Part shown: piece by piece, positions 34,207 to 45,190 of the stretch
How positions within the stretch are numbered: position 1 is the first letter of the stretch
Layout: every line of letters begins with the position of its first letter
Source of the DNA: Candidatus Aminicenantota bacterium
GTDB lineage: Bacteria; Acidobacteriota; Aminicenantia; Aminicenantales; Saccharicenantaceae
Direction: 5' to 3'
NCBI GenBank assembly: GCA_013178315.1
Contig: JABLWX010000025.1
Coordinates: 1 to 59,163, forward strand
Length of the DNA stretch: 59,163 nt
Made by a program: the position numbers and the translations under genes
Notes under the pieces: model-generated
Database searches by the model: none
The model's input: only the letters and a program-made list of their open reading frames with translations
What the model was told of the DNA's origin: nothing

Positions 34207-35427
34207 TTATTCATTGAACCAGTCTTTAATCCTGGTCCAGAAGCCTTTCTTTTTGTCCTTGATAAAACCGCGTTCCTTGATCTGGTTGTATCCGTAAAGG
34301 ATGAGCCCGACAGCCGTGGCGTAATCGGGCGTGCTGACGCGGTCGATCAGCCCGCCTATGTAGTTGGGGTCGCCCCGCCTCACCGGCAGGTCGAAGATTT
34401 CCTCGGCCACCTCTTCCAGGCCGTCCAGCAGGGCGGTGCCCCCGGTCAGGACCAGCCCGGAGTTGAGCGACTTTTCGTAGCCCATCCTCTTGATGTCGGA
34501 GTCCACCAGGCGGAAGATTTCCTCGGCCCGGGGCTGGATGATGTCGGCCAGTATCTGCCGGGACATCACCCGCGATTTCCGGCCCTTGCCGACAGTCGGA
34601 ACTTCAATGGTGTCCTGTTCCTCGGTTACCGGCAGGGCCACGCAGCCGTATTTCTTCTTGATCTTCTCGGCGTCGGGAATGGGGGTGCGCAGCCCGACGG
34701 CTATATCGTTGGTGAAGTTATCGCCACCCAGCGGGATGGTCGAGGTGTACCAGAGGGCACCGCGCTCGAAGATGGCCACCTCGGTGGTGCCGGCCCCGAT
34801 GTCGATCAGGCCGACGCCCAGCTCCCGCTCGTCGTGGGTCAGCACCGAGTGGCTGGTGGCGATCTGGTTGAGGACTATTTCCTGGATGCCGATTCCGGCC
34901 CGGTCCAGGCAGTTCTTCAGGTTCTGGATGGAGGTGATGGCCGAGGTGACGATATGGACGTTGACCTCGAGCTTTATTCCGCTCATGCCCAGCGGGTCCT
35001 TTATTCCGTCCTGTTCGTCCACGATGAATTCCTGGGGGATGATGTGGATTATTTCCCGGTCGGGTGGAATGGACAGGGCCCGGGCCTGGTCGATCACCCG
35101 TCGGATGTCCTCGCGGGAAATCTCCCGGTTCTTGCCGGACACGGCCACCACCCCGCGGCTGTTGAAGCTCTTGATGTGCGAGCCGGATATGCCCACGTAA
35201 GCCGATTCTATCTCCACGCCGGCCATCAGCTCGGCTTCTTCCTGGGCCCTTTTTATGGCCGAGATGGTCAGGTCCAGGTTGACCACCACTCCCTTCCTGA
35301 TGCCCTTTGATTCGGCCACCCCGATACCGATGATTTCAACCTTCTGTTCTTCGGTGATTTCTCCGATGATGGCCACCGTCTTCTTGGTGCCGATATCCAG
35401 ACCTACCAGATAGTTGTTTCTGGCCAT
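34207..35427 (-). CDS. ftsA: cell division protein FtsA
   Basis: FtsA is the actin-like membrane tether for FtsZ. It has [16 protein letters not shown] at the N-terminus, the SHE-type 1C domain, [15 protein letters not shown] for the second phosphate loop, and [12 protein letters not shown] for the adenosine loop. The C-terminus ends in a basic amphipathic helix ([14 protein letters not shown]), the membrane-targeting sequence. At 406 residues it is a normal length. Its start and the ftsQ stop share one base; ten bases separate it from ftsZ. Confidence 0.97.
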   Translation of the reverse strand: MARNNYLVGLDIGTKKTVAIIGEITEEQKVEIIGIGVAESKGIRKGVVVNLDLTISAIKRAQEEAELMAGVEIESAYVGISGSHIKSFNSRGVVAVSGKNREISREDIRRVIDQARALSIPPDREIIHIIPQEFIVDEQDGIKDPLGMSGIKLEVNVHIVTSAITSIQNLKNCLDRAGIGIQEIVLNQIATSHSVLTHDERELGVGLIDIGAGTTEVAIFERGALWYTSTIPLGGDNFTNDIAVGLRTPIPDAEKIKKKYGCVALPVTEEQDTIEVPTVGKGRKSRVMSRQILADIIQPRAEEIFRLVDSDIKRMGYEKSLNSGLVLTGGTALLDGLEEVAEEIFDLPVRRGDPNYIGGLIDRVSTPDYATAVGLILYGYNQIKERGFIKDKKKGFWTRIKDWFNE

Positions 35428-36278
35428 TAACTTACCTCCTTTTTCTGCCCCCTGGACTCGCTGGCCGAAAGTTCCAGGGGCTTGACGTAGGCCCGTCCCT
35501 GGATCCTCAGGTCAACATACTCCAGCGGGCCGAACAGCCGGGCCCAGGCTTCTCTGTTTGCCAGGTAGAAGGGCAACTGTTCCTGGAAATTTTCGGCGTT
35601 GATGATGACCCGGACCGGGTCCTCGGCCAGCTCCACTTCCAGCTGTCCATCAGCCTTAAAAATCAGGCGGCGGATGAGCTGCCTGGCTTCGGGAGACAGA
35701 CCGCTGAGGGCCTGGCCGGCCAGCCTGACCTTGTCCTGGTAGGCCAGGTTGAAACCGGCATCATCTTCCAGGACCGGATAGGCCGGGTCAGAAGGTTCAG
35801 CTTCGCTTCTGATGACCTTGCCTTCTTCATCCACCAGGAAGAACAGACCCCGGTGGACATAGAACCTCGGTGTCCTGGGATAGACTTCAACCCGAAGGGT
35901 AGAGGGCAGAATCTTTTCCGCCCGGACTTCCTTGACCCCGGGCAACGAGGTCAGGTTCAGCCGGAGATAGTCCAGGTTGCAGATCAGGATGTTGCCGGGG
36001 TTCCGGCTCAACAGGAAATTTTCCACCCGCTGCTTGAGCTCCGGGCTGGATGATATGACTTCAACCTTCTTGATTCTGAGTTCATCACAGGTAATAAGGT
36101 AATAATACAGCTGGGCCACACCCAGAAACAGAACGATCACAGCGAAGAAGAGACCGAGGAGATGAGTCCAGCGCAGCGGCTTTTTGCCGCTCTTGCTCCT
36201 GGGCCCGACGGCCCGGGCCGAACGGTGGAAAACCACGGCCCCGGCAGCGTTCAGGGGATATCCATTTTCAACGGCCAT
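35427..36278 (-). CDS. ftsQ: cell division protein FtsQ/DivIB
   Basis: FtsQ links early and late division proteins. A basic cytoplasmic N-terminus (about 40 residues) is followed by one membrane segment (about residues 41-66), a POTRA domain ([15 protein letters not shown]...) and a beta domain with [27 protein letters not shown], typical of FtsQ. 283 residues is normal. It overlaps murC by 11 bases and ftsA by one. Confidence 0.95.
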   Translation of the reverse strand: MAVENGYPLNAAGAVVFHRSARAVGPRSKSGKKPLRWTHLLGLFFAVIVLFLGVAQLYYYLITCDELRIKKVEVISSSPELKQRVENFLLSRNPGNILICNLDYLRLNLTSLPGVKEVRAEKILPSTLRVEVYPRTPRFYVHRGLFFLVDEEGKVIRSEAEPSDPAYPVLEDDAGFNLAYQDKVRLAGQALSGLSPEARQLIRRLIFKADGQLEVELAEDPVRVIINAENFQEQLPFYLANREAWARLFGPLEYVDLRIQGRAYVKPLELSASESRGQKKEVS

Positions 36279-37668
36279 GGTCTTTTTCTCCCTGCAACAG
36301 TCTTATCGTTTCCGGAATGATCCGGCTGATATTTCCAGCTCCCAGGACGAGGAGCATATCGTTCGGGGCGAGAATTTCCGCCAGCCTCTCGGGGATCCGG
36401 TTCAGGACTGGCTCAAAGAGGACATTCTTGTGACCGAATTGCCTGATGGCCTCGAACAGGGCCTGGCCGCTGACTCCCTCGATGGGGTCTTCGCCGGCGG
36501 CATAGATTTCGGTCACCAGGAGGATGTCAGCCTGGTTGAAGGCGGTGGCAAAATCGGGGAGCAGCCTGGCCAGCCGGCTATAGCGGTGGGGCTGGAATAC
36601 GGCCACCAGCCTTCTGTCCCAGCCGGTTCGAGCCGCCTCCAGGGTGGCCCGGATTTCGGTCGGGTGGTGGGCATAATCCTCGATGACCATGATGTCCCCG
36701 ACCAGGCCCTTCAGCTCAAACCGGCGGCCGGTTCCGGAGTATTCCTCCAGGGCCTTGAGAATGGTCCGGGCCGGGATGTCCAGGTCCAGGCCCACGGCCG
36801 TGGCCGCCATGGCGTTCAGGATATTGTGCTTTCCAGGAACGTTGAGCTTCAGGCGTCCCAGCCGCTGTCCAGAGGCATACAGCGTTGACTGGCTGGAGAA
36901 CTCCGAGAAGGTAAAATCCCTGGCCTGGATGTCGGCCTGTGTACTGAAGCCGTAGGTGATGATCTTCCTTTCCAGGTCGGGAATGATCGACTGCAGGTTG
37001 GGGTCATCCAGGCAGAGGATGACCGGGCAGTAAAAGGGAACCTTGTTGGCGAAGCTGACAAAGGTCTTCTTGATTTCGTCCAGGGTGCCGTAGTGGTCCA
37101 GGTGCTCGGCGTCGATGTTGGTCAGGACCGCGATGAAGGGGGAAAGGTAAAGGAAAGAGCGGTCGCTTTCGTCGGCCTCGGCCACGATGAAATCACCCTC
37201 GCCCAGGCGGGCGTTAGCTCCCAGGGTATTTAGCCGGCCTCCGACTATCACCGTCGGGTCGAACCCGGCCACTTCCAGCACCATGGCCGTCATGGAAGTG
37301 GTGGTGGTCTTGCCATGGGCCCCGGCCACTGCAATACCGTATTTCATCCGCATCAGCTCGGCCAGCATCTCGGCCCTGGGTATGACCGGGATCTTGCGGG
37401 CCCGGGCCTCGAGCACCTCAACGTTGTCCTCGCGCACCGCGGAGGAGATAACCACGACATCAGCCTGGCCGACATTTTCGGCGGCATGGCCACGGTGAAT
37501 TACGGCTCCGAGCCTGGTCAGCCTCAGGGTGGCTTCATTTTCCTGCAGGTCCGAGCCGGAGACCTGGTAACCGAGATTGAGCAGGACCTCGGCGATGCCG
37601 CACATGCCGGTGCCGCCAATGCCAACCATGTGAATGCGGTTCAACTTACGGTAACCTTTCTTAACCAC
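36268..37668 (-). CDS. murC: UDP-N-acetylmuramate--L-alanine ligase
   Basis: MurC adds L-alanine to UDP-MurNAc. The N-terminal Rossmann motif [17 protein letters not shown], the ATP loop [11 protein letters not shown] and the conserved [12 protein letters not shown] are all visible, and the C-terminal domain has [11 protein letters not shown]. Length (466) is normal. It directly precedes ftsQ; in many bacteria murB and ddl lie between them but here they do not. It overlaps murG by eight bases. Confidence 0.97.
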   Translation of the reverse strand: MVKKGYRKLNRIHMVGIGGTGMCGIAEVLLNLGYQVSGSDLQENEATLRLTRLGAVIHRGHAAENVGQADVVVISSAVREDNVEVLEARARKIPVIPRAEMLAELMRMKYGIAVAGAHGKTTTTSMTAMVLEVAGFDPTVIVGGRLNTLGANARLGEGDFIVAEADESDRSFLYLSPFIAVLTNIDAEHLDHYGTLDEIKKTFVSFANKVPFYCPVILCLDDPNLQSIIPDLERKIITYGFSTQADIQARDFTFSEFSSQSTLYASGQRLGRLKLNVPGKHNILNAMAATAVGLDLDIPARTILKALEEYSGTGRRFELKGLVGDIMVIEDYAHHPTEIRATLEAARTGWDRRLVAVFQPHRYSRLARLLPDFATAFNQADILLVTEIYAAGEDPIEGVSGQALFEAIRQFGHKNVLFEPVLNRIPERLAEILAPNDMLLVLGAGNISRIIPETIRLLQGEKDHGR

Positions 37669-38761
37669 GATCGCCTCCTGCGCGGGTCTTCATCCTCTCC
37701 AGACAGAGACCGGCAATTTTTTCGGCCACGCCCTCCGGCCGCAATTTTTCCAGGTTCTCTTCCATCCGGTCGAGAACTTCTTTATGGCCCAGGTAGTATT
37801 TTATTTTTTCGGCCAGCAGCCCGGGCTCGAAATCCTTTTCCAGGATGACCTCGGCCCCGCCGGCCTTTTCCAGCTCGCGGGCGTTGAATTCCTGGTGGTT
37901 GTCGGCGGCGGCAGCAAAAGGCACCAGCAGGGCTGGCTTCCGGCCGGCCACCAGCTCGGCGCAGGTGGTGGCTCCGGCCCGGCAGATGACCAGGTCGGCT
38001 CTGGCCAGGTAGTCGGCCATGGGTGAGAAAAAGGCAGCCACCACCGCCCGGGAAAAGCCGTGCTCCCGGTAGGCCCGGCTAACCCGGTCGAAGTCTCTTT
38101 CACCTGTCTGGTGGTAAATGACCAGGGAATCCCTGAGTTCCTCAAGCTCATCGAGAGACTCAATCAGCCGGTCGTTCAGGAATTTCGAGCCCTGGCTACC
38201 GCCGAAAATCAGCAGGGTCAGGGCCTGCTCTCTCCGCTTTCTTGGAATTTCATAGAATTCCGGACGGACCGGGTTGCCCACCAGCACTGCCTTGTCCCCG
38301 AAATAGGTGAGCGAGCTGGCGAAGGAAACCACCACCAGGTCGACAAAGCGACCGAGCTTGCGGTTGGTGAAGCCGGGCAGGGCATTCTGTTCCAGGATGA
38401 CCGTTGGCTTTTTCATCAGGGCGGCCAGCAGCACAATCGGCCCGGAGCTGAAGCCGCCCACCCCGATTACCAGGGCGGGACGGAACCGCAACAGTACGTA
38501 GAATGACTTAAGAAAAGCCAGCGGGAGAAGGACCAGGCCCCGCAGCTTCTTCAGTCCCCGGCCCTTGAGTCCTTCCACGGGCAGGGTCAGGAAGCGGTTG
38601 ACCTCGGCCGACATGATCTTTTTTTCCACGGCCCTGGAACTGCCGACGTAGACCAGCCGGAGGTCGGGTCGCAGGCGGAGCAGGGTGCGGCCCAGGACCA
38701 GGGCCGGGTAGAGGTGCCCGCCCGTGCCACCACCGCTGATGATCACCGTCTCCTGTTTCAT
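37661..38761 (-). CDS. murG: UDP-GlcNAc:lipid I N-acetylglucosamine transferase MurG
   Basis: MurG adds GlcNAc to lipid I at the inner membrane to make lipid II. It is a GT-B glycosyltransferase with the [12 protein letters not shown] loop at the N-terminus, [11 protein letters not shown], the [11 protein letters not shown] loop, and the donor site [12 protein letters not shown] and [14 protein letters not shown]. 366 residues is normal. It overlaps ftsW by four bases. Confidence 0.97.
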   Translation of the reverse strand: MKQETVIISGGGTGGHLYPALVLGRTLLRLRPDLRLVYVGSSRAVEKKIMSAEVNRFLTLPVEGLKGRGLKKLRGLVLLPLAFLKSFYVLLRFRPALVIGVGGFSSGPIVLLAALMKKPTVILEQNALPGFTNRKLGRFVDLVVVSFASSLTYFGDKAVLVGNPVRPEFYEIPRKRREQALTLLIFGGSQGSKFLNDRLIESLDELEELRDSLVIYHQTGERDFDRVSRAYREHGFSRAVVAAFFSPMADYLARADLVICRAGATTCAELVAGRKPALLVPFAAAADNHQEFNARELEKAGGAEVILEKDFEPGLLAEKIKYYLGHKEVLDRMEENLEKLRPEGVAEKIAGLCLERMKTRAGGDRG

Positions 38762-39870
38762 GGGGTCGAGCTAACCTCCAGCTTTCTTTGAGAAATATTC
38801 AGCAACAGGCCCACGGCCAGCAGGTTGCAGACCAGGGCCGAACGGCCGAAGGAAATGAAGGGCAGGGGAATGCCGGTAACCGGTCCCAGCCCCAGGACGA
38901 CGCTGATGTTGAGAAGGGCCTGGATGATTATGCTCATGGTCAGCCCGTAAGCGATCAGCCTGTAATTGGCATTGAGGGTCTGGCCAGCTATTTTCAGGCC
39001 GCGGAACAGGAAGAGCAGGAACAGGCCCACCGTGCCCATGGTGCCCAGCAACCCGACCTCCTCGCCGATGATGGCGAAGATAAAATCGGTGTGGGCGCAG
39101 GGCAGGAAGTAGAGTTTCTGAGTGGAAGAGCCGATGCTCACTCCCAGCAGGCCGCCGGCCCCGACCGCCAGCCGGGATTGCCTGACCTGGAAGGCCTTGC
39201 CCAGCGGGTCCTGCTCGGGCGATAAAAATCCGTGCAGCCGGTTTACCCGGTAATCGGCGGAGAACAGGAAGATGATGAATATGACCAGCAGGACCAGGGC
39301 TGCCGGAGCAAAGTACTTGAACTTGACTCCTCCCAGGTAGAGCATCAGGGCCGAAATCAGGAAGATAAAAACGGCCGTGCTGGAATCGGGCTCCAGCAGG
39401 ATGACCAGGACGAAGGCCAGCACCACGCCCACCGGGACCATCAGGGTTTTCCAGTGGTTGATGGTGTCGGCTTTCCGGTAGCAGAAGTTGGCCAGGAACA
39501 GGATCAGGACGACCTTGGCCAGCTCCGAGGGCTGGAAACGCACCCCCATGAACTGGACCCAGCGGTGAGCGTTGGCCGAGGGGGGCATGACCAGGCAGAG
39601 CACCAGGAGCAGGAAGGTAAAGGCGGTGGCCAGGTAGATCAACCTGGTCATGGTGAAAAACGGTTCCCGGATTGAAGCCACGATGACCATCAGGATCAGG
39701 CCGAAGACCGCGGCCATGATCTGGTTGGTCAGGAAGTAGAAGCTCTGCCGGTATTTTTCACCGGCCAGGATGGCCGAGGAGCTGAAGACCATGATGATGC
39801 CAAGGATGAGCAGCAGCAGGGTGTTGACCAGCAGGACCTTGTCGAAGGCGAATCTCTTGAAGACTTCCAT
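38758..39870 (-). CDS. ftsW: septal peptidoglycan polymerase FtsW
   Basis: FtsW is the SEDS-family glycosyltransferase that polymerises lipid II at the septum with FtsI. The 370-residue protein has about ten membrane segments. The family patterns RWVQFMGVRFQPSELAKV, the large periplasmic loop, HTDFIFAIIGEEVGLLGT and PLPFISFGRSALVCNL are clear. It is preceded by murD and followed by murG, the standard order. Confidence 0.97.
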   Translation of the reverse strand: MEVFKRFAFDKVLLVNTLLLLILGIIMVFSSSAILAGEKYRQSFYFLTNQIMAAVFGLILMVIVASIREPFFTMTRLIYLATAFTFLLLVLCLVMPPSANAHRWVQFMGVRFQPSELAKVVLILFLANFCYRKADTINHWKTLMVPVGVVLAFVLVILLEPDSSTAVFIFLISALMLYLGGVKFKYFAPAALVLLVIFIIFLFSADYRVNRLHGFLSPEQDPLGKAFQVRQSRLAVGAGGLLGVSIGSSTQKLYFLPCAHTDFIFAIIGEEVGLLGTMGTVGLFLLFLFRGLKIAGQTLNANYRLIAYGLTMSIIIQALLNISVVLGLGPVTGIPLPFISFGRSALVCNLLAVGLLLNISQRKLEVSSTP

Positions 39871-41240
39871 CAGCTCTTCTTCCTCCTGTCCAGCTTCCTG
39901 GCCAGGTAATTGACTTCTTTCTTGAACAGCCGGCCCCGTTCCTCGAAGTTCCGGAACATGTCCCAGGAGGTGCAGGCCGGCGCCAGCAGCACCACGTCTC
40001 CCGGCCTGGCTGCCTGGTAGGCCCTGGCCACCAGCTCCCGGAAGGTGCTGACCTCTTCCAGCGGGAAGGCACCTTCCAGGGCTTTCCTTATTTTCTCTTT
40101 GGCTTCTCCAATCAGCAGGATTTTTCTGACCCTGTTTTTTAGCGCGCGACGCAGGGGGGAGAAGTCTCCCCCCTTGTCGCGCCCCCCGAGGATTAGCACG
40201 ATTGGGCGTGAGTAGGACTGAACAGCTTTAACAGTAGCGGCAACGGTAGTGGCTTTGGAGTCGTTCACGAACAGGACCCGGTTTATGGTGCGCACTTCTT
40301 CCAGTCGGTGTTCTAACCCCCTGAAGTCTCTGGCGGTCTGCCGGATGGCCGGCAGACTCGCCCCGGCCAGGCGGGAGGTGACCACAGCAGCCATGATGTT
40401 TTCCAGGTTGTGAACCCCTCTCAGCTTGATGTCCCTGGTTTTTATTACCGGAAGTTCTTCCTCAAGCTTCAACCAGATCGTTGAGTCCTTGAGGTAGCAA
40501 CCCCGGGGTACCTTATGCTTTCGGCTGAAAGCATAGAGATCTGATTTTTTATCGCGGCGCCAGCTCCGAAGGATGGCGTCGTCGCGGTTGAGAACGGCCA
40601 GGTCTCCGGGCCGCTGGTGGTCGAAAAGTTTCTTCTTGGCCCGGATATAGTTTTCATAGGTCTTATGCCAGTCCAGGTGATTGGGTGAAATATTCAAGAA
40701 TACCGCGATATCGGTGCGGAATTTTTCGGTGAACTCCAGCTGGAAGCTGGAAATTTCGGTTACGATGATGTGGTCCGGGCGGCTCTTTTTCACGAAGGAG
40801 ATCAGCGGGGTCCCGATGTTTCCGGTCAGGTGGACCTTGAGGCCACTGTTCTTTAACATCCGGTAAATCAGGGTGGTGGTGGTCGACTTGCCGTTGGAGC
40901 CGGTGATGCCGACCAGCCGGCAATTCAGGAAGTGATAGGCCAGTTCTATCTCGGAAATTACCTTTACACCCTTCTCCCGGGCCTCCAGAATTTCCGGGAG
41001 CGGTGGTACGCCCGGGCTGACCACGATCAGGTCGGCCGCCAGGAAGAGTTCCAGCCGATGGCGGCCGCAGTCGAATTCCACGCCCCGTGCCCGGTATTCG
41101 GCGACCCGCTCCAGTTCGCCTTCGGGCTTGCGGTCGCTGACCGTCAGCTGCCCGACTTCTTGCTCCAGCAGAAAATCGCAGACGGCCTGGCCGGTCCGGG
41201 CGAAACCCACGACCACGACCTTTTTTCCTCTGAGTTCCAT
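39870..41240 (-). CDS. murD: UDP-N-acetylmuramoylalanine--D-glutamate ligase
   Basis: MurD adds D-glutamate to UDP-MurNAc-L-Ala. The N-terminal UDP-binding motif VVVVGFARTGQAV, the ATP loop ITGSNGKSTTTTLI, the SSFQLEFT segment and NDSKATTVAATVKA of the C-terminal domain are present. 456 residues is normal. Its stop and the ftsW start share one base. Confidence 0.97.
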   Translation of the reverse strand: MELRGKKVVVVGFARTGQAVCDFLLEQEVGQLTVSDRKPEGELERVAEYRARGVEFDCGRHRLELFLAADLIVVSPGVPPLPEILEAREKGVKVISEIELAYHFLNCRLVGITGSNGKSTTTTLIYRMLKNSGLKVHLTGNIGTPLISFVKKSRPDHIIVTEISSFQLEFTEKFRTDIAVFLNISPNHLDWHKTYENYIRAKKKLFDHQRPGDLAVLNRDDAILRSWRRDKKSDLYAFSRKHKVPRGCYLKDSTIWLKLEEELPVIKTRDIKLRGVHNLENIMAAVVTSRLAGASLPAIRQTARDFRGLEHRLEEVRTINRVLFVNDSKATTVAATVKAVQSYSRPIVLILGGRDKGGDFSPLRRALKNRVRKILLIGEAKEKIRKALEGAFPLEEVSTFRELVARAYQAARPGDVVLLAPACTSWDMFRNFEERGRLFKKEVNYLARKLDRRKKS

Positions 41241-41242
41241 CT

Positions 41243-42331
41243 TTACCTCAACTTCAACGTGGTTAAGCTGAACAGGGCGAAGATTATGCCTATGATCCAG
41301 AAACGGATGACCACCTTTTCTTCCGGCCAGCCGGCCAGCTCAAAATGATGGTGCAGGGGAGCCATCCTGAAGATCCTCTTGCCGCCCGAGAGTTTGAAGT
41401 ATGAAACCTGGAGCATGACCGACAGGGCTTCCAGGATGAAGACCCCGGCCACCGCAAACAGCAGGAATTCCTGCTTGATCAGGATGGCAATCAGCCCCAG
41501 CGTACCTCCCAGTGACAGGGCCCCCACGTCGCCCATGAATATTTCCGCCGGATGGCAATTAAACCATAGAAAGCCCAGGCAGGCGCCGGACAGGGCTCCC
41601 ACGAACACGGTCAGCTCGGCGGCCAGGGGAACGCGCAGTATGTTGAGATACTGGGACCAGACGGCGTGACCGGCGACATAGGTCAGGGCCGTCAGGGCCA
41701 CGGAAGCAATCAGGGTTAAACCTATGGCCAGCCCATCCAGACCGTCGGCCAGGTTGACCGAGTTGGAAGAACCCACCAGTATGAACAGGATCCAGGGCAG
41801 GTAAAACCAGCCCAGGTAAGGTGTCCATTCCTTGAAGAACGGGAAGGTCAGGTTCAGACTGAACTGGCCCCTCAATCCGATCAGGACCAGGGTCAGGGCC
41901 AGCGCCCCCGACACCAGAAATTGCAGGATAAGTTTCTGCCGGGGAGTCAGGCCCAGGGAGCGCCGCCAGCGGTATTTTATGAAATCATCGGCAAAGCCAA
42001 CCCCGCCGAAGAACAGCATCCCACCCATGGCCAGCCAGACGTAGATGTTTTCCAGGTTGCCCCAGAGCAGGGTGGAAACCAGGGTGGCCCCGATGATCAT
42101 CAAACCGCCCATGGAAGGGGTACCCTTCTTGTTGAGATGGCTGGACGGCCCTTCCTGCCTTATTTCCTGCCCGATTTGATGTTTTTTAAGGAGCCTGATG
42201 AATATGGGTGTCAGGATGAACATCAACAGAAGGGCGGTGATTCCACTCAGGGCGGTCCTGACGGTGATGTAACGGAAGACGTTGAAAAAGAAGTAATACT
42301 CCCTGAGCGGAACAAGCAACCAGTACAGCAC
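41243..42331 (-). CDS. mraY: phospho-MurNAc-pentapeptide transferase MraY
   Basis: MraY moves phospho-MurNAc-pentapeptide to undecaprenyl phosphate, giving lipid I. It is a ten-helix membrane protein; the conserved KGTPSMGGL, FADDFIK, NSVNLADGLDGLA and FLWFNCHPAEIFMGDVGALSLG motifs and the closing PLHHHFE are all seen. 362 residues is typical. It is one base from murF and two from murD. Confidence 0.98.
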   Translation of the reverse strand: MLYWLLVPLREYYFFFNVFRYITVRTALSGITALLLMFILTPIFIRLLKKHQIGQEIRQEGPSSHLNKKGTPSMGGLMIIGATLVSTLLWGNLENIYVWLAMGGMLFFGGVGFADDFIKYRWRRSLGLTPRQKLILQFLVSGALALTLVLIGLRGQFSLNLTFPFFKEWTPYLGWFYLPWILFILVGSSNSVNLADGLDGLAIGLTLIASVALTALTYVAGHAVWSQYLNILRVPLAAELTVFVGALSGACLGFLWFNCHPAEIFMGDVGALSLGGTLGLIAILIKQEFLLFAVAGVFILEALSVMLQVSYFKLSGGKRIFRMAPLHHHFELAGWPEEKVVIRFWIIGIIFALFSLTTLKLR

Positions 42332-42332
42332 T

Positions 42333-43721
42333 TCAGGCCTCCATCTCTTTTTTTAGAAAAGTAACGATGCGGTCCAGGGCCAGGCCGTGGGATCCCTTGA
42401 CCAGGACCAGGTCCCCGGCCTTTAAAAAATGGCGCAGCCACTCGGCTGCTTCCAGGGCTTCATCGAAAGAATGGACAGACCCGGCGTCGAATCCGCGCTC
42501 GACCGCTCCTGCGGCCAGGTGCCTGGCTCTCGGCCCGACCGTAACCAGGACGTTCCAGCCGTTTTCCGGAACCCTGCGCCCGGCCTCCCGGTGGAAATCA
42601 ATTTCCTGCGGCCCGAGTTCCAGCATGTCACCCAGGACCGCAATTTTCCTGGGAGCTGCAATTCGCCCCAGGCTTTCCAGAACAGATTTCAGGGCCACGG
42701 GGTTGGAATTGTAAGAATCATCGTAGACTCGTATTCCGTTCTTTAATTCCAGGAGCTGGCCCCGGTGTTCAACCGCCGGCAGGTCGCGCAGGGCCGGGAG
42801 GAGCTCTCCGGACTTGAGTCCGAAGTAATGGGCTACGGTGCAGGCGGCCAGGAGGTTTGAGACCAGGGCCCGGTTTAGGAAAGGCAGCCTGATTGAAGAC
42901 CGCTCTTGGCCCAGGACCAGGTCAAAGCGAATACCTTCCAGTCCGAGGTGTTCAATGTTTTCAGCCCTGACCGGGGAATCATGTCCTGAGCCATAATATA
43001 GCACCCGGCCACCGCTCCAGGTTCCACCGATTTTTCTGAGAAGCGGGTCATCGCCGTTCAGAACGGCCAGGGCCCCGGGCCTGGCCCCGTCCAGGATTTC
43101 TTTCTTGGCCAGGGCGATGTCTTCCAGGTCCCGGAAGAATTCCAGGTGAACCGGGGCGATAGCGGTAATAACCGCCACGTCGGGCGGAGCTATCTCGGTG
43201 AGCTTTCGGATTTCTCCCCGCTGGCTCATCCCCATTTCCAGGACGGCGATGTCCTGCGAGCCATCCATGGAAAGTATGGAGATGGGAACGCCGATCTGGT
43301 TGTTGAAATTGCCGGGCGATTTCAGCACCCGGAATTTTTCCTGGAGCAGGCGGGCGGTAAATTCCTTGGTTGAGGTCTTGCCCACGCTACCGGTGATGCC
43401 CACGACTTTTACCGGGTGAAGGTCAAGCCAGCGGGCGGCCAGGGTCTGGAGGGCCTTCAGGGTATCGTCGACTCTTATCAGGCCGAAGTCCGGTGGCAGG
43501 CCGCTCACTTCCTCGGAGATGCAGGCAGCCGCGGCCCCTTTCTCGTAGGCGTCGCGGACAAACTGGTGACCATCTCTCTTGTCTTTGAGAGCAAAGAACA
43601 GGGCTCCCGGGGCAGCCTGCCGCGAGTCAAAAGTATAGGACAGGATTAGAGTTTCGGGTCGGCCCTGAAGCAGTCGGCCTCCGGCCAGCCTCGCTACCTG
43701 TCCCAGAAACAAACCGGCCAT
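42333..43721 (-). CDS. murF: UDP-MurNAc-tripeptide--D-alanyl-D-alanine ligase
   Basis: MurF adds D-Ala-D-Ala to the stem tripeptide. The ATP loop is GITGSVGKTSTKE, and VLEMGMSQRGEI and YDDSYNSNPVALKS are family motifs. I start at ATG 43721, just after the murE stop with GGAG upstream; the open frame reaches a TTG at 43745 inside murE. This gives 462 residues. No ddl gene, which would supply the D-Ala-D-Ala, is in the window. Confidence 0.96.
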   Translation of the reverse strand: MAGLFLGQVARLAGGRLLQGRPETLILSYTFDSRQAAPGALFFALKDKRDGHQFVRDAYEKGAAAACISEEVSGLPPDFGLIRVDDTLKALQTLAARWLDLHPVKVVGITGSVGKTSTKEFTARLLQEKFRVLKSPGNFNNQIGVPISILSMDGSQDIAVLEMGMSQRGEIRKLTEIAPPDVAVITAIAPVHLEFFRDLEDIALAKKEILDGARPGALAVLNGDDPLLRKIGGTWSGGRVLYYGSGHDSPVRAENIEHLGLEGIRFDLVLGQERSSIRLPFLNRALVSNLLAACTVAHYFGLKSGELLPALRDLPAVEHRGQLLELKNGIRVYDDSYNSNPVALKSVLESLGRIAAPRKIAVLGDMLELGPQEIDFHREAGRRVPENGWNVLVTVGPRARHLAAGAVERGFDAGSVHSFDEALEAAEWLRHFLKAGDLVLVKGSHGLALDRIVTFLKKEMEA

Positions 43722-43722
43722 C

Positions 43723-45189
43723 CTATTTCTTCTCCAGACTGTCAATTATTTCCCGGGCGGTTTCCACGTCGCTAAAGGGAACCGTCCTATCCTTGAATAC
43801 CTGGTAGTTTTCATGGCCCTTACCGGCCACCACCACCCAGTCGCCCTTCCTGGCCATGACCAGGGCAGTCTCGATGGCCCGGCGCCGGTCGACTATTTTT
43901 TCGTAGTTATGGTTGCCCAGCCGGCGGAATCCTTCTTCAATTTCCGAGATTATCTGTTCCGGCTCCTCGGACCGGGGGTTGTCAGAAGTGATGATGGTCC
44001 AGTCAGCCAGCCTGGCAGCCACCTCTCCCATCCGGGGACGTTTCAGGCGGTCGCGGTCGCCGCCGCAGCCAAAGACCAGGATGACTTTTTTGGGATTTAG
44101 GCTCCGGACGGCCTGCAGCAGGTTTTCCAGGGCTCCGTCGGTATGCGCGTAGTCGACGATAACCTTGATTCCCAGGCCGTTGGGAACGTTTTCGAAGCGG
44201 CCGGGAATCCTCTTGACCGAGGAAATTCCCTTCAGGATATCCGGAACCGGAATCGAGAGGACCAGGGCGGCCGAAATGGCTGCCAGGAAATTATAAAGAT
44301 TGTGTTTGCCGATCAGGCTGGAGGTGAAGGTCAGCTGACCGAGGGGCGAGGAGACGGTGGCCGTCATTCCTTCCTGGTTGATGGTGAACTTCTCGGCCCT
44401 GACCACGGCTTCGGGCTTGAAGCCGAAGCTTATCGTCTGCATCGGCAGTTCTGACAGCAACCTTTCTCCCCAGGGGTCGTCGATGTTGACGACGGAAGCC
44501 TGGCGCTTATGGTTCAAGAAGAATAGTTTTTTCTTGGCCTCGAAGTAATTTTCCATGGTCTGGTGGTAATCGAGATGTTCGCCGCTGAGGTTGGTAAAAA
44601 CGGCCACGTCGAAACCGATTCCCCAGACCCGCTTGAGTTCAAGGGAATGAGAAGAGACTTCCATCAGGCAATGGCTGACGCCCTCTTCCACCATCTGCCG
44701 CAGGAACTTCTGGATGTCCGGTGCTTCGGGCGTGGTTCTCTCGGCTGAGTACTGACGGCCGGCCCAGCGGTATTCCACGGTGCCGACCACTCCGGGCCTG
44801 AAGCCGGCGGTATTAAGAATTTCTTCCAGGATGTAGGTAATGGTGGTCTTTCCCTTGGTGCCGGTGATGCCCACCACCTTCAGCCGGGAAGAGGGATGAT
44901 CGTAGAAATTGGCGGCCAGCAGGGCCATGGCCTCGCGGGCATCCAGCACCTGGACCCAGGCCCGGTCAATTTCAGCCGGGCGTGGCCTCTCGGAAACTAT
45001 GACCGCGGCCCCGCGTTCCAGGGCTTCCGGCAGGAAATCATGGCCGTCGGCCCTCTGTCCTTTCAGGGCAATGAAGATGTTCCCGGGTTCAACCCCTTTA
45101 GAAGAATAGGCTATGCCTGTGATCTCCGGGTCTGCGGCCGCCGCCAGGCTGACCACCCGGACATCTTTCAGCAGTTCCGATAACTTCAT
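43723..45189 (-). CDS. murE: UDP-MurNAc-L-Ala-D-Glu--meso-diaminopimelate ligase
   Basis: MurE adds the third residue of the peptide stem. The ATP loop GITGTKGKTTITYILEE, the HSLELKRVWGI segment and the C-terminal DNPRSEEP motif are present. DNPR is the signature of enzymes specific for meso-diaminopimelate rather than lysine. 488 residues is normal. It ends two bases before murF's ATG-coding region begins and starts one base after ftsI stops. Confidence 0.97.
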   Translation of the reverse strand: MKLSELLKDVRVVSLAAAADPEITGIAYSSKGVEPGNIFIALKGQRADGHDFLPEALERGAAVIVSERPRPAEIDRAWVQVLDAREAMALLAANFYDHPSSRLKVVGITGTKGKTTITYILEEILNTAGFRPGVVGTVEYRWAGRQYSAERTTPEAPDIQKFLRQMVEEGVSHCLMEVSSHSLELKRVWGIGFDVAVFTNLSGEHLDYHQTMENYFEAKKKLFFLNHKRQASVVNIDDPWGERLLSELPMQTISFGFKPEAVVRAEKFTINQEGMTATVSSPLGQLTFTSSLIGKHNLYNFLAAISAALVLSIPVPDILKGISSVKRIPGRFENVPNGLGIKVIVDYAHTDGALENLLQAVRSLNPKKVILVFGCGGDRDRLKRPRMGEVAARLADWTIITSDNPRSEEPEQIISEIEEGFRRLGNHNYEKIVDRRRAIETALVMARKGDWVVVAGKGHENYQVFKDRTVPFSDVETAREIIDSLEKK

Positions 45190-45190
45190 C

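Noticed and set aside
34168..35310. Long plus-strand open frame opposite ftsA
   Set aside because: Antisense to a well-conserved gene; no ribosome site or domain; typical of GC-rich coding DNA.
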